A stretch of DNA of 64,000 nucleotides. Origin: JAHELQ01 sp965603365. Its GTDB lineage: Bacteria > Acidobacteriota > Aminicenantia > UBA2199. The stretch lies in contig CBFDCR010000021.1 in the NCBI GenBank assembly GCA_965603365.1, positions 4,061 through 68,060 on the forward strand, in the 5' to 3' direction. Below are positions 52,383 through 61,985 of the stretch, piece by piece. The notes under the pieces were generated by a model, which was not told the DNA's origin, searched no databases, and worked only from the letters and a program-made list of their open reading frames with translations. How positions within the stretch are numbered: position 1 is the stretch's first letter; every line of letters starts with the position of its first letter. The translations under genes were made by a program, and so were the position numbers.

Positions 52383-52415
52383 TGCCCCTTGACCTTTTGG
52401 ACTAACCACAAAATG

Positions 52416-52439
52416 TATGGGGGAAGTGATTCCCCCATA
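52416..52439 (+). terminator. Hairpin after the small peptide gene
   Basis: TATGGGGGA, six bases, TCCCCCATA: a perfect nine-base stem 33 bases after the stop. No long T run follows, so termination may be weak. Confidence 0.5.
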
Positions 52440-52618
52440 TATCTCTTCACCACTCTTTAGCCTGCCCCTGAAATACAATAATAAAACCGTCATGCCAAAC
52501 TTGAGTAAAATACGAGAATTTTAGTTTTGTCGGTTGATTTTTTTTTGGATATGTTATAAGATATAAAATAACAGTGTGATTGACGATAACTTTTGGCGTA
52601 TAAAAATAATTTAAAATA

Positions 52619-55600
52619 GTGATGTTTTCAAAAAAAGTATTTCTGCTTCCATATATATTGTTTTTATTTATATTTACAAGTGAGTTCGTAATCCCGTTGT
52701 CTATCTCCAGTTGTTTATCTGAAAAATTTGAGCATATTTCAATCGAACAGGGGCTCTCCCAGAGTTCAATAAAATGTATTTTCCAGGACAGTCATGGTTT
52801 TATGTGGTTTGGCACCCAGGCAGGACTTAATAAATTTGATGGTTTTAACTTTTCGATATATAAGCCTTTACCAAATGATCCCGGCAGCCTGAGTGCCCAT
52901 GAAGTGTACGCAATTTACGAAGACCGCCAGGGTGTCCTCTGGATCGGAACCAGATGCGGATTAAATCGCTATGATCGTGAAAAGGAGAAATTTCTCTACT
53001 ATACTGCTCATTCGGGAGACTCCACCAGCTTAAGCAGCAATGTGGCCTTATGCATCCTGGAAGATTCGTATGGAGATCTCTGGATTGGAACTGCCGGGGG
53101 ATTAAACAAATTTATCAGAGAGAAAGAGCAATTCATCCACTACAAAAACAATCCGGGTGTTCCCGGGAGTATTAGTCACGATTATATTTTCTCAATTTAT
53201 GAAGACAGTTCCAGAGTACTCTGGATCGGGACAAATGGAGGTCTTAATAAATTCAACCGGGAAGACGGGCAATTTTCATGCTATACTGAAAATCCCAAAA
53301 ATCCCGGCAGCTTAAGTCACCATATGGTCCGTTGTATTTACGAAGACCGAGCCGGCTCACTGTGGGTGGGAACCGGAAAGGGGCTGAATCAAATGAATAG
53401 GGAAACGGGACGATTCAGCCATTATTTTTCGGACCCCCAGGATCCGTTTAGTTTGAGCCACAACACCATCCAGCATATTTACGAGGATCGCTTCGGAACC
53501 CTCTGGATTGCCACCAAAAAAGGGTTGAATCGTTTTGATCGGGAAAACCGGCAATTTATTTGTTATGAAGAAGACCCCACTCACCCTGAAAGCCTGAGCC
53601 ACAATTATGTTACCTGTATTTATGAAGATCGATCCGGGGTACTCTGGATCGGCACCGAAAGTGGCGGACTCAACAAGTTAATCCTGGAGAAGAAACCATT
53701 CATGCATTACCGGATTTACTCCGATAATTCGGCCAGTTTTCTTAACAACGGGGTTTGGGCAATTTATGAGGATCGTCAGGGAATACTCTGGATCGGCACC
53801 GATTACAGTGGACTCTATAAGTTTAATCGAGAAACGGAGGCGTTTACCCGTTATCAGTCGATGCCCTATGACCCCGACAGTTTATGCAGCAATAGAATCT
53901 ATTCAATTTATGAAGATAAGGAAGAGAGGCTCTGGATCGGCACAGACAATGGGGGGCTCAGTCGATTCGACCGCAAAAACAATCAATTTTTTCACTATAA
54001 ACACAATCCCGACAACCCCAGGAGCTTAAGCAACAATAGGGTCCTTTGTATTTACGAGGATCGAGCCGGTGAGTTCTGGATCGGAACCTGGGGGGGGCTG
54101 AACAGGTTTGATCGGCAGAGGCGTCAATTTATCCATTATAGGCACGATCCCTCCGATCCCCATAGTTTAAGCAATGATAATATTTACGCTATTTATGAAG
54201 ACCGGCTTGGAATGCTCTGGATCGGAACCTTCGATGGTTTGAATAAATTTGATAGGCAGAATAAAATTTTTACCCCCTATCGGCACGACATCAACGATCC
54301 CAACAGCTTAAGCCATAACAATGTTACTTCTATTTATGAGGATCAATCGGGCGTTCTCTGGATCGGAACCGATGGCGGCTTGAATAAATTTAACCGGCAA
54401 GAAGAGACATTCACTTTTTATAATGAGAAAGACGGACTGCCGAACGATACCATTTATGGTATCCTGGAAGATAGCCAGGGTAATTTATGGATCAGTACGA
54501 ATAAGGGTTTATCGAAATTTTCTCCCGGATCGGAAACGTTTAAAAACTATACGCGCCGAGATGGACTTCAAGGCAATGAATTTAATTGGGGAGCCTATTT
54601 TAAGGGTAGAAAGGGGGAATTGTTTTTTGGCGGTCTCAATGGAATTAATGTGTTTTACCCGGAAAAGATTAAAGATAATCCCCTGGTCCCGCCGGTGGTC
54701 ATTACCAATTTTCAGATATATAATAGATCGGTGCCGATAGAGAGTAATATTAACGGCCAGAGTGTTCTTAAAAAATCTATTACGGAGACCGCTCAAATTG
54801 AGGTCTCTTACAAGGAGAACAATTTTACCTTCGAATTTGCTGCATTAGATTATGTTTCACCGGCAGAGAACCAGTATGCTTTTATAATGGAGGGTTTTGA
54901 AAAAGAGTGGAATTATGTCGGTAACAGACGGGTTGCCAATTATATCAAGGTTCCTCCCGGGGATTATGCTTTCAAAGTCAAAGGCTCAAACAACGACGGT
55001 ATATGGAACCAGGAGGGGGCTTCGATTAAGATCAAGGTGTATCCCCCGTTTTGGTTGACATGGTGGTTTCGGATTTCCGTGATGATAGCCGTTTTGTTAA
55101 TGATCCTCTTACTCTACAAGGTTAGAGTATATAATATCGGGAGAAGAAATCGGGAACTTACGGATATCAACATCCGGCTCACCGAACAGATCGTCGTCCG
55201 TGAGCGGGCAGAGAGGGAATTAAAAAAATCGCGCGAACAACTACGCAGCCTTTCCAACTATTTAGAGTCGGTAAGGGAGGAAGAACGGCTGCGTATCGCC
55301 CGTGAAATTCACGATGAACTGGGGCAGGCACTAACTGCCTTAAAAATGGATTTAGCCTGGGTGAGAGGAAAACTATCCGCTAAACACCAATTGGTCATCC
55401 ACAAGATCAAGGCCATGTTAAGTCAGACCGACCTGACTATCCAGACGGTAAAAAAGATCTCCAGTGATTTAAGGCCCAGGCTTCTGGATGACCTTGGCCT
55501 GTCTTCAGCCATTCAATGGCAAACGGGTGAATTTCAAGCGCGGGCCGGTATAAAATGTAAATTGATTGTCCGGCCCCGAGAAATCGTGTTGGCTAAAGCC

Positions 55601-55903
55601 GTTACAACGGCGATCTTCCGCATTTTCCAGGAAGCATTAACAAACATCCAGAGACATGCCGACGCCACCGAAGTTAAAATTGATCTGGTAAAAAATGGAA
55701 ACAGATTGACATTAAAAGTCAGTGACAATGGTTCCGGTATTACCGAGGAGCAAAAATATTCTTCCCATTCATTGGGTCTTATTGGGATCCAGGAACGGGT
55801 GTATCATCTGGGGGGGCGACTTAAAATCGAGGGGGTAAAAGAGAGGGGCACCACTCTCGAGGTGGCGATTCCTCTGGATAAGAAGGAGGGGCAAAATGAT
55901 TAA
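52619..55903 (+). CDS. Reg_prop hybrid sensor histidine kinase (NarX/HisKA_3 type)
   Basis: 1094 residues. A signal peptide or anchor (about 7-27) is followed by 14 Reg_prop blades, each with YEDR-G-LWIGT and GLNKFDR, that form two seven-bladed propellers outside the cytoplasm (about 45-690). A Y_Y_Y domain (about 725-815, ending PPGDYAFKVKGSNNDG) precedes a transmembrane helix at about 825-840. The kinase part has REEERLRIAREIHDELGQAL with the phosphorylated His and an ATPase domain with DNGSGI. The start codon region carries no strong ribosome site. The response regulator gene overlaps by eight bases. Confidence 0.92.
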   Translation: MMFSKKVFLLPYILFLFIFTSEFVIPLSISSCLSEKFEHISIEQGLSQSSIKCIFQDSHGFMWFGTQAGLNKFDGFNFSIYKPLPNDPGSLSAHEVYAIYEDRQGVLWIGTRCGLNRYDREKEKFLYYTAHSGDSTSLSSNVALCILEDSYGDLWIGTAGGLNKFIREKEQFIHYKNNPGVPGSISHDYIFSIYEDSSRVLWIGTNGGLNKFNREDGQFSCYTENPKNPGSLSHHMVRCIYEDRAGSLWVGTGKGLNQMNRETGRFSHYFSDPQDPFSLSHNTIQHIYEDRFGTLWIATKKGLNRFDRENRQFICYEEDPTHPESLSHNYVTCIYEDRSGVLWIGTESGGLNKLILEKKPFMHYRIYSDNSASFLNNGVWAIYEDRQGILWIGTDYSGLYKFNRETEAFTRYQSMPYDPDSLCSNRIYSIYEDKEERLWIGTDNGGLSRFDRKNNQFFHYKHNPDNPRSLSNNRVLCIYEDRAGEFWIGTWGGLNRFDRQRRQFIHYRHDPSDPHSLSNDNIYAIYEDRLGMLWIGTFDGLNKFDRQNKIFTPYRHDINDPNSLSHNNVTSIYEDQSGVLWIGTDGGLNKFNRQEETFTFYNEKDGLPNDTIYGILEDSQGNLWISTNKGLSKFSPGSETFKNYTRRDGLQGNEFNWGAYFKGRKGELFFGGLNGINVFYPEKIKDNPLVPPVVITNFQIYNRSVPIESNINGQSVLKKSITETAQIEVSYKENNFTFEFAALDYVSPAENQYAFIMEGFEKEWNYVGNRRVANYIKVPPGDYAFKVKGSNNDGIWNQEGASIKIKVYPPFWLTWWFRISVMIAVLLMILLLYKVRVYNIGRRNRELTDINIRLTEQIVVRERAERELKKSREQLRSLSNYLESVREEERLRIAREIHDELGQALTALKMDLAWVRGKLSAKHQLVIHKIKAMLSQTDLTIQTVKKISSDLRPRLLDDLGLSSAIQWQTGEFQARAGIKCKLIVRPREIVLAKAVTTAIFRIFQEALTNIQRHADATEVKIDLVKNGNRLTLKVSDNGSGITEEQKYSSHSLGLIGIQERVYHLGGRLKIEGVKERGTTLEVAIPLDKKEGQND

Positions 55904-56528
55904 GGTGCTTATCGTGGATGATCACATGGTTGTTCGGGAGGGGTTAAAGCAGATTCTGTCGGAAACATCCGATATCGCTGTTGTCGATGAGGCCGATAGA
56001 GGATACGTGGCTTTAAAAAAAATAGAAGAAAAAGAATTTAATGTAGTCATATTGGATATTTCATTGCCGGATGTAAGTGGGCTGGATATCCTGAAGCAGT
56101 TTAAGCAGCAGAGGCCCAATATTAACGTCCTGATATTAAGTATATATTCTGAAGAGCAGTATGCGATAAGAGCTCTAAGAGGCGGCGCATCCGGTTACCT
56201 TTCTAAGGAGAGTGTTTCCGAGGAATTGATCAGGGCCATCCGGAAAATTTCCCGGGGTGGGAAATATATACCTCCGCCTCTAGCCGAGAAATTGGCTTTT
56301 GGACTGGAAGTGGATTTTAAAAACCCCCTTCATGAGATCCTTTCCGATCGTGAGTACCAGGTGATGTGCATGATCGCTTCGGGTAAAAGGGTTAAAGACA
56401 TATCCGGAGAACTGTTCTTGAGCCACAAGACAATCAGTACATATCGGCAGCGGATTTTACAGAAGATGAAAATGAAGAACAATACCGAAATCATTCGTTA
56501 TGCCATAAAGAATAAGCTGATAGATTGA
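55896..56528 (+). CDS. NarL/LuxR-family response regulator
   Basis: 210 residues. The receiver domain (about 1-120) has the acidic pair near VDDHM, the phosphorylated Asp in VVILDISLPD and a Lys in YLSKESV. The C-terminal helix-turn-helix (about 145-205) includes ISGELFLSHKTISTYRQRILQKM. It overlaps the Reg_prop kinase gene by eight bases and should be its cognate regulator. A small hairpin (TGTAGG...CCTACA, 56532-56550) follows. Its target promoters are unknown; the secreted protease gene 136 bases downstream is the nearest candidate. Confidence 0.92.
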   Translation: MIKVLIVDDHMVVREGLKQILSETSDIAVVDEADRGYVALKKIEEKEFNVVILDISLPDVSGLDILKQFKQQRPNINVLILSIYSEEQYAIRALRGGASGYLSKESVSEELIRAIRKISRGGKYIPPPLAEKLAFGLEVDFKNPLHEILSDREYQVMCMIASGKRVKDISGELFLSHKTISTYRQRILQKMKMKNNTEIIRYAIKNKLID

Positions 56529-56664
56529 GTTTGTAGGCCAAACACCTACAGAAAAATCAGACAAAATCGGATAGTTTATTTTTTTTATTTATATTACATT
56601 AACAACAGAAAATGATTTGGACACAACAGTGAGCGAAAATAAATAAAAAATAAAGGAGGTTTTT

Positions 56665-57675
56665 GTGAAAAAATCAATCACGTTTCTCACCCTATTGGCA
56701 GCGACCTGCCTGATCCTCAATTTTAGTCCCCAGCAACTGCAGGGAAGCAAAACCAATGATGACTTCAACATCTTCAAGGACGGCAAAGTCAAGGCCGGGT
56801 CCCATGTATTCAAAAACCTGACAGAGTACTACCTGTCGGATTATTTTAAGGTAAACGGCAAACGCTGCGGATTCAAAAAATTCCCCGATGGCGTTAAAGC
56901 CTCAGCCACGGATGCTTTTATCGAAGGGCTGCCCTCCGACTGCACCACCAGCGCAACCGTTATCCAGAGTGAATACTGGCCCAGCACTGCCTACACCATT
57001 CCGGTAGTCTTCCACATCATCTCCAAGACGGATGGTACCGGCGAACTTTCCGATCAGCGGATTATCGACCAGGTTGAAGTATTGAACGAAGACTATCGGG
57101 CCATCTCCGGTACACTGGGAGAGTTGGGCTTCGATACCAAGATCGAGTTCGTACTGGCCGGTATTACCCGTACCGTCGACGACAAGTGGTTCAGGGACAA
57201 GGGCGCGGAAAAGAAATACAAACCTGCCCTGGCCTGGGACCCCAATCTCTACTGTAATATTTACACCAACTCTGCCTCTGGTTACCTGGGATACTCCTAT
57301 CTTGCCCAGACTGGTGCCGGTGAATGGTATGACGGCATAGTCCTCCTCTATGAATCTGTAGGCGGCCGGGACAACGGGTTTTACCCCTATGACCAGGGGC
57401 GCACGCTGGTCCATGAGATGGGACACTATCTGGGTTTACTCCATACCTTCAGCGGCTGCTGCAACGACTATACCTGCGGTGACTTGATTGTCGATACCGA
57501 AATGGAAAATATCGCCCACTATTACTGCGATCAGACCTACACCTGTGATACCCCCGATCCGATTCACAATTATATGAACTACACCGATGACCTGTGCATG
57601 TACCAGTTTACTTCGGAGCAGGGAAACCGGACCGTCTGCACCCTGGTGAACTATCGCCCCGACCTGTATCAATAA
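56665..57675 (+). CDS. Secreted zinc metalloprotease, M43 family
   Basis: 336 residues starting at GTG with AAAGGAGG seven bases upstream. A signal peptide (about 1-22) precedes a propeptide-like part, then the M43/pappalysin-type catalytic domain with HEMGHYLGLLHTF, the HExxHxxGxxH zinc motif, and NYMNYTDD as the Met-turn. There are multiple cysteines in the C-terminal half (CCNDYTC, CDQTYTC) likely paired outside the cell. It should degrade external protein, feeding the peptide transporters. Confidence 0.9.
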   Translation: MKKSITFLTLLAATCLILNFSPQQLQGSKTNDDFNIFKDGKVKAGSHVFKNLTEYYLSDYFKVNGKRCGFKKFPDGVKASATDAFIEGLPSDCTTSATVIQSEYWPSTAYTIPVVFHIISKTDGTGELSDQRIIDQVEVLNEDYRAISGTLGELGFDTKIEFVLAGITRTVDDKWFRDKGAEKKYKPALAWDPNLYCNIYTNSASGYLGYSYLAQTGAGEWYDGIVLLYESVGGRDNGFYPYDQGRTLVHEMGHYLGLLHTFSGCCNDYTCGDLIVDTEMENIAHYYCDQTYTCDTPDPIHNYMNYTDDLCMYQFTSEQGNRTVCTLVNYRPDLYQ

Positions 57676-57725
57676 TCCCCCTGTCAAGTTTGGTGCTTTT
57701 GTAAAAGCTCTACACATTCATTATA

Positions 57726-57763
57726 AAGCCCGGGGAGAATTTACTCCCCGGGCTTTTTTATTT
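57726..57763 (+). terminator. Rho-independent terminator of the M43 protease gene
   Basis: AAGCCCGGGGAG pairs with CTCCCCGGGCTT around a six-base loop, followed by TTTTTATTTT. A textbook form. Confidence 0.95.
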
Positions 57764-57861
57764 TAATTGTTAGATAGGCGGTGATGCCTTGACAGGATGG
57801 AGGGCGGGTGCTAAACTCCCTTTGGTTATGTGTGTTAAGATGAAGTATAAGGAGTTTTAAG

Positions 57862-58788
57862 ATGGTGAGAAAATCGATGTTAAAAAGTTTCCTGGCTATA
57901 GTGTTGGTGGTGGGCATGTTGGGATTCGCGTTAGAGGCCTTTGCCGCCGGGAATGCCGTGGGTACGGGCACGGCGGTTGCCCAGAAAAAGCCGAAAAAAA
58001 AGAAGAAGATTAAAAAGGTTCATCCCGGGCCAAAGCCCCATCATCCGGCGACAGCCCCGAAGGCCGGCCATAAATCCTATTATTTCCATCACCGCTACGG
58101 CAAGGTGGTGCCCAGACCGCCCGCCGGTTACGTCCCCCTAAAGGTAAGGGGCAGGGACTATTTTTATCAGGGCGGCTTCTTTTACCGCCACGGCTCGACA
58201 GGCTACCGGGTGGTGCGGGCGCCGGTGGGGGCCTACATCTCGGTGCTGCCCCCCGGTTACCACCGTCTCCATGCCGGGGCCAGCCCCTACTATTATTACG
58301 ACGGCACCTATTATCTCTACGATCCCCCCCGCCAGGCCTACGTGGTGGTGCGGGGCCCCTTTGGCGCCGCCATATCCGCGCTGCCGGTGGGCTACCAGAC
58401 GGTCTATGCGGGCCAAACCCCCTACTACTATTACTACGGCACCTATTACCGCCGCGACCCGCAGCAGAATGTCTACCTGGTCGTCAATGCCCCGATGGAC
58501 GCCGAGATTGCCGAGCTGCCCGACGGCTTTGAGACCTACTACCTGGACGATGTGCCCTATTACTATTACTACGGCTCCTATTACCGTTTTGAGCCGCAAA
58601 AGAAGATCTACGTGGTGAGCCGGCCGCCCCACGGCCTGCTGCTGCCGGACCTGCCCCACGGCTACAAGATGGTGGAACGGGACGGCCGCCAACTATTCTT
58701 CGCCGACGACGTCTACTACCGCCCCTTCTACAAGGGCGGCACCCGCTGCTACCAGGTCGTCCATTTAGATACCCCCCCCTCAAACTGA
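57862..58788 (+). CDS. Exported Tyr-rich repeat protein (DUF6515-like)
   Basis: 308 residues. A signal peptide (1-28) and a lysine/proline-rich linker (about 42-70, KKPKKKKKIKK) are followed by about four repeats of roughly 50 residues, each with a Pro-Gly-Tyr turn, PYYYYYGTYYR and VV-APVGAYI-type strands. This order matches DUF6515-type envelope proteins. Tyrosine runs (YYYYY) are striking. A role in the envelope or extracellular matrix is inferred from export and composition. Confidence 0.8.
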   Translation: MVRKSMLKSFLAIVLVVGMLGFALEAFAAGNAVGTGTAVAQKKPKKKKKIKKVHPGPKPHHPATAPKAGHKSYYFHHRYGKVVPRPPAGYVPLKVRGRDYFYQGGFFYRHGSTGYRVVRAPVGAYISVLPPGYHRLHAGASPYYYYDGTYYLYDPPRQAYVVVRGPFGAAISALPVGYQTVYAGQTPYYYYYGTYYRRDPQQNVYLVVNAPMDAEIAELPDGFETYYLDDVPYYYYYGSYYRFEPQKKIYVVSRPPHGLLLPDLPHGYKMVERDGRQLFFADDVYYRPFYKGGTRCYQVVHLDTPPSN

Positions 58789-58844
58789 CCGCCCCGACAA
58801 TCTCCTTACCCCACATCAATCTATTTTTACGTTTTTACGCACCG

Positions 58845-58866
58845 AGCACGTTTTTCTCAACGTGCT
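58845..58866 (+). terminator. Hairpin after the Tyr-rich protein gene
   Basis: AGCACGTT, six bases, AACGTGCT, followed after a few bases by ATTTTATTTTTT. Confidence 0.6.
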
Positions 58867-58909
58867 GAATATTTTATTTTTTCCTTTTTCCCGGATACCC
58901 CCCGGGGAT

Positions 58910-58938
58910 TTGACAGAATTTTCTATTTTTATTATTAT
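58910..58938 (+). promoter_or_regulatory. promoter of the fused spermidine-synthase gene
   Basis: TTGACA, 17-bp spacer, TATTAT, 34 bases before the ATG at 58973. Confidence 0.5.
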
Positions 58939-58972
58939 GGTAACTTGTAGTGCGCAGTTGGAGTTTTAGACG

Positions 58973-61585
58973 ATGATTGATAGAGCCCAGAAGCCTGTTG
59001 CTTTGATTTTGTTTGTGCTGAGCGGCCTGGTCTCGCTGGTGTTCCAGGTGGCCTGGCTGCGGATGCTGGTACTGGTATTCGGCAATACCGTGTGGGCGGT
59101 CAGCACCCTGTTGACCACCTTCATGGCCGGCCTGGCCATCGGCAGTTGGCTCTTCGGCCGCGTTGCCGATCGCCGCGGTTCGAGGGTGTCGGGCGATACC
59201 CGGGCGTCGTGTTTTAGACTCTACGGCCTGCTGGAGGGCTTGATCGGCCTCTACGGCCTGCTCACCCCCCTGATTTTCGGCAAGCTCCATCTCGTTTATG
59301 TGCCCCTCTACCATCTCTGCGGCGGCGATAATGTGCTGATGGGCCTGTTTAAGTTCTTCTTAGGCTTCCTGGTCCTGTTGCCCCCCACCATCTTGATGGG
59401 CGGTTCCCTGCCGCTGCTGGCCAGGCATTTTACCGTCGATGTAAAGAGGGCCGGTTCCGGCATTGGGTTCCTGTACACCGCCAATACCTTCGGCGCGGTC
59501 ATCGGCACCCTGATTACCGCCTTCCTGTTGATCCCCCTCATGGGGCTGCGATTGGCGATCTTTAGCGCGGCAATTGTCAATTTTGCCATCATGGCGGTGG
59601 TCTGGTTTTTGACCCGGGGGAAAACGGTAAGGGATGATATCCGGGGTTTAGCGAAAGCCCGGGGAGGAGAGGCGGCCTCCCGCTGGGTGTTGTGGTGCTA
59701 TTTTGCCTGCGGCTTCGCGGCCCTGGCCTATGAGGTGATCTGGAACCGCATCCTGGTGCTGCACCTGGGCAGCAGCGTGTATGCCTACAGCATCATGCTG
59801 GGTATCTACCTGTTGGGGGTCACCCTGGGTGCGGCGGTGATGAGTTATTTTATCGAAAAAATAAAGAGGCCGGTACGGGTCTTTGCCGTCATCCAGTTCC
59901 TGATCGCCCTTGACCTGATTCTATCGATCCACCAGTTCAGTTGGCTCCCGGACACCGTGGCGGCGCTGGCCCACTTCACCGGTGCCGAAACCTACGGCTC
60001 CGTGGTAATTTCCCTGTTTGTCGGTACCTTCCAGATACTGATTATTCCCACCCTGCTGTTTGGCGCCAGCTTCCCCCTGGCGGTCAAATTGTTCGTGCTG
60101 CACCAGCGGAGGCTGGGCAGTGAGACCGGGCGCCTCTATGCCTTCAATACCATGGGCACCATTCTCGGTTCCTTTATCGCCGGTTTCCTGCTGCTGCCGC
60201 TCCTGGGCGCACAGCCGGGCCTGCTGGTGATCGCTTCTATTAACCTCGTGGTGGGCATCTACCTGGTGTTCAAAACCGGGGCCCGGCCAATGCCGAAGAG
60301 GCTGACCGCCGTGATCGTAATCCTGCTGTTTTACGGCGGCTATTTTACCCTGACCGACAAAGACCAGGTCATATTAACCGCCGGCATATTCCAGAGTGAA
60401 GATCAATCTACCGTCAGGCTGCTGGATTTCCAGGAGGATATCTATGCCACCGTGGCCGTGGAGGAGCGCGAAGATGTCCGGGGCCGCTGGCGGCAGTTGA
60501 GCTTAAACGGCATCAATGTGGCCGGGACTTCCGGTGAATTGTTTGTCATCCAGAAGCTGCAGGGGCACCTGCCGCTGCTGCTGCACCGGGACACCCGGAG
60601 CGTGCTGCACATCGGTTTCGGCAGCGGCGGTACCGCCTGGGCAGTCTCCCGCTACCCGGTAGAGAAAATCACCGTTGCCGAGATCAGCCGCAGTGTCATT
60701 GACAGGGCGGCACGATATTTTGAAGATGTCAACCATGGGGTGCTGGCAGACCCCCGGCTCAAGGTAACCTATACCGATGGCCGCAACATGGTGCTGTCGG
60801 GCACCGGGAAGTACGATGTCATCCTGTCGGATTCCATCCACCCCCGGTTCAGCGGCAACGGCACTCTTTATACCTATGATTATTACAGGCTGCTGCGGGA
60901 TCGCCTGAATCCCAATGGCCTGGTATCCCAATGGCTGCCCTTCTACAGCCTCACCCCGAAAAACTTCAAGATGATTATCAGGAGTTTCTACGAGGTCTTT
61001 CCCTACACCTCGGTCTGGTTTGTCAACAGCAACGTTAACGACTATGTGATCGTGATCGGCAAGCTGGACGGGCCCAAAATCGATTATGCCTTGATGGAGA
61101 AACAGTTGAAGATCCCGGCGGTGGCCGCAGATCTGGGGGAGATTCATTCGGAGAGCCCTTATAAATTACTGGACTATTTCTTGTTTGCCAATGACAGGGT
61201 GGGGGCGTTTGTGGGGGAGGTGCCGCTGCACACCGACGACAACATGGCCGTGGAGTACCTGTCGGGCCGGGCCCTGGACCGCAAGGAGACCGCCTATCAC
61301 AACTATCTCAACCTGCTGAAATGCCGGACCCCGGTGCAGCCCTATTTGACCAACCTGGACCAGGCTTCCCAGGACCGGCAAACCATTATCGCCAGCCTGG
61401 AACGCTATGAACGGGCCACCGCCTTTAACCTGTCGGGCCAGTTGTTGTTCCGCCAGGATCGGTTCAACCAGGCCTTTGCCGCCTTTGACAAAATCCTGCT
61501 GGCCAATCCCGACGACCTCGAACCGGTGGAATACTTCGGCTCTACCTATCAACAACCCTTCCTCCGCTCCGCCCGCCTCCAATAA
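58973..61585 (+). CDS. Fused membrane transporter-like/spermidine synthase protein
   Basis: 870 residues. The N-terminal 440 or so residues have about 12-14 transmembrane helices of the MFS-like type, beginning ALILFVLSGLVSLVFQVAWL. A spermidine-synthase-like domain (about 480-760) has VLHIGFGSGGTAWAVSRYP as SAM site, ITVAEISRSV, and DVILSDSIHPRF. A C-terminal TPR-like stretch (about 810-870) follows. Such fusions are common in environmental bacteria; whether they make polyamines or move another aminopropyl product is not established. The start has no strong ribosome site. Confidence 0.9.
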   Translation: MIDRAQKPVALILFVLSGLVSLVFQVAWLRMLVLVFGNTVWAVSTLLTTFMAGLAIGSWLFGRVADRRGSRVSGDTRASCFRLYGLLEGLIGLYGLLTPLIFGKLHLVYVPLYHLCGGDNVLMGLFKFFLGFLVLLPPTILMGGSLPLLARHFTVDVKRAGSGIGFLYTANTFGAVIGTLITAFLLIPLMGLRLAIFSAAIVNFAIMAVVWFLTRGKTVRDDIRGLAKARGGEAASRWVLWCYFACGFAALAYEVIWNRILVLHLGSSVYAYSIMLGIYLLGVTLGAAVMSYFIEKIKRPVRVFAVIQFLIALDLILSIHQFSWLPDTVAALAHFTGAETYGSVVISLFVGTFQILIIPTLLFGASFPLAVKLFVLHQRRLGSETGRLYAFNTMGTILGSFIAGFLLLPLLGAQPGLLVIASINLVVGIYLVFKTGARPMPKRLTAVIVILLFYGGYFTLTDKDQVILTAGIFQSEDQSTVRLLDFQEDIYATVAVEEREDVRGRWRQLSLNGINVAGTSGELFVIQKLQGHLPLLLHRDTRSVLHIGFGSGGTAWAVSRYPVEKITVAEISRSVIDRAARYFEDVNHGVLADPRLKVTYTDGRNMVLSGTGKYDVILSDSIHPRFSGNGTLYTYDYYRLLRDRLNPNGLVSQWLPFYSLTPKNFKMIIRSFYEVFPYTSVWFVNSNVNDYVIVIGKLDGPKIDYALMEKQLKIPAVAADLGEIHSESPYKLLDYFLFANDRVGAFVGEVPLHTDDNMAVEYLSGRALDRKETAYHNYLNLLKCRTPVQPYLTNLDQASQDRQTIIASLERYERATAFNLSGQLLFRQDRFNQAFAAFDKILLANPDDLEPVEYFGSTYQQPFLRSARLQ

Positions 61586-61709
61586 AATTTATCATTTTTC
61601 TGACTGACAAGATCTAAAAAAGGGAAACCATTTATCCAGAATACCGTACTACAGATCTGCGATCATGAAAATAGTACATCCATTTAACATCCCCCTGCCC
61701 CAAACCCCC

Positions 61710-61898
61710 AGTACCGCGCCCCGAGACAAATGTACCGCGCCCCAAAACGATTGTACCGCGCCCCAGGCCCTGTGTACCGCGCCTCAAAGCAAATGTACCG
61801 CGCCCCAAGCCTTGTGCACCGCGCCCCGAGACAATTGTACCGCGCCTCAAACCTTGTGTACCGCGCCCCATGTCAATTGTACCGCTCCCCGGCCCCCC
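61710..61898. repeat. 21-bp tandem repeat array, nine units
   Basis: Nine contiguous units of exactly 21 bases. Each has a conserved 13-base core TGTACCGCGCCCC, nearly invariant, and an eight-base variable part such as GAGACAAT, AAACCTTG or AAAGCAAA. The period is two helical turns, so bound proteins would line up on one face. Because 21 is a multiple of three, every frame stays open and gives a repeating peptide. The array lies 80 bases before the 106-residue coiled-coil gene. Confidence 0.9.
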
Positions 61899-61946
61899 TT
61901 CCGGCCGGTTTCCACGTTTCTTTGCCCGATTAAAGGAGGCAACCAG

Positions 61947-61985
61947 GTGACCCAATTCCAAATCCAAGGAGGATTACATGAGTAA
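61947..61985 (+). CDS. Possible 12-codon leader peptide overlapping the next gene
   Basis: A strong TAAAGGAGG site (61931-61939) precedes a GTG that opens MTQFQIQGGLHE and stops after the start of the next gene. The second ribosome site lies inside this short frame. It could couple translation to the downstream gene or regulate it; it could also be chance. Confidence 0.3.
   Translation: MTQFQIQGGLHE

Noticed and set aside
61710..61898. CRISPR array
   Set aside because: The units are 21 bases with a 13-base core and 8-base variable part, far shorter than repeat-spacer units, and no cas gene is near.
61665..61985. Protein-coding gene of repeated Cys-Thr-Ala-Pro units in the tandem array
   Set aside because: A 21-base period keeps all frames open on both strands, the frame has no ribosome site, and the nucleotide core is conserved better than any one peptide needs.
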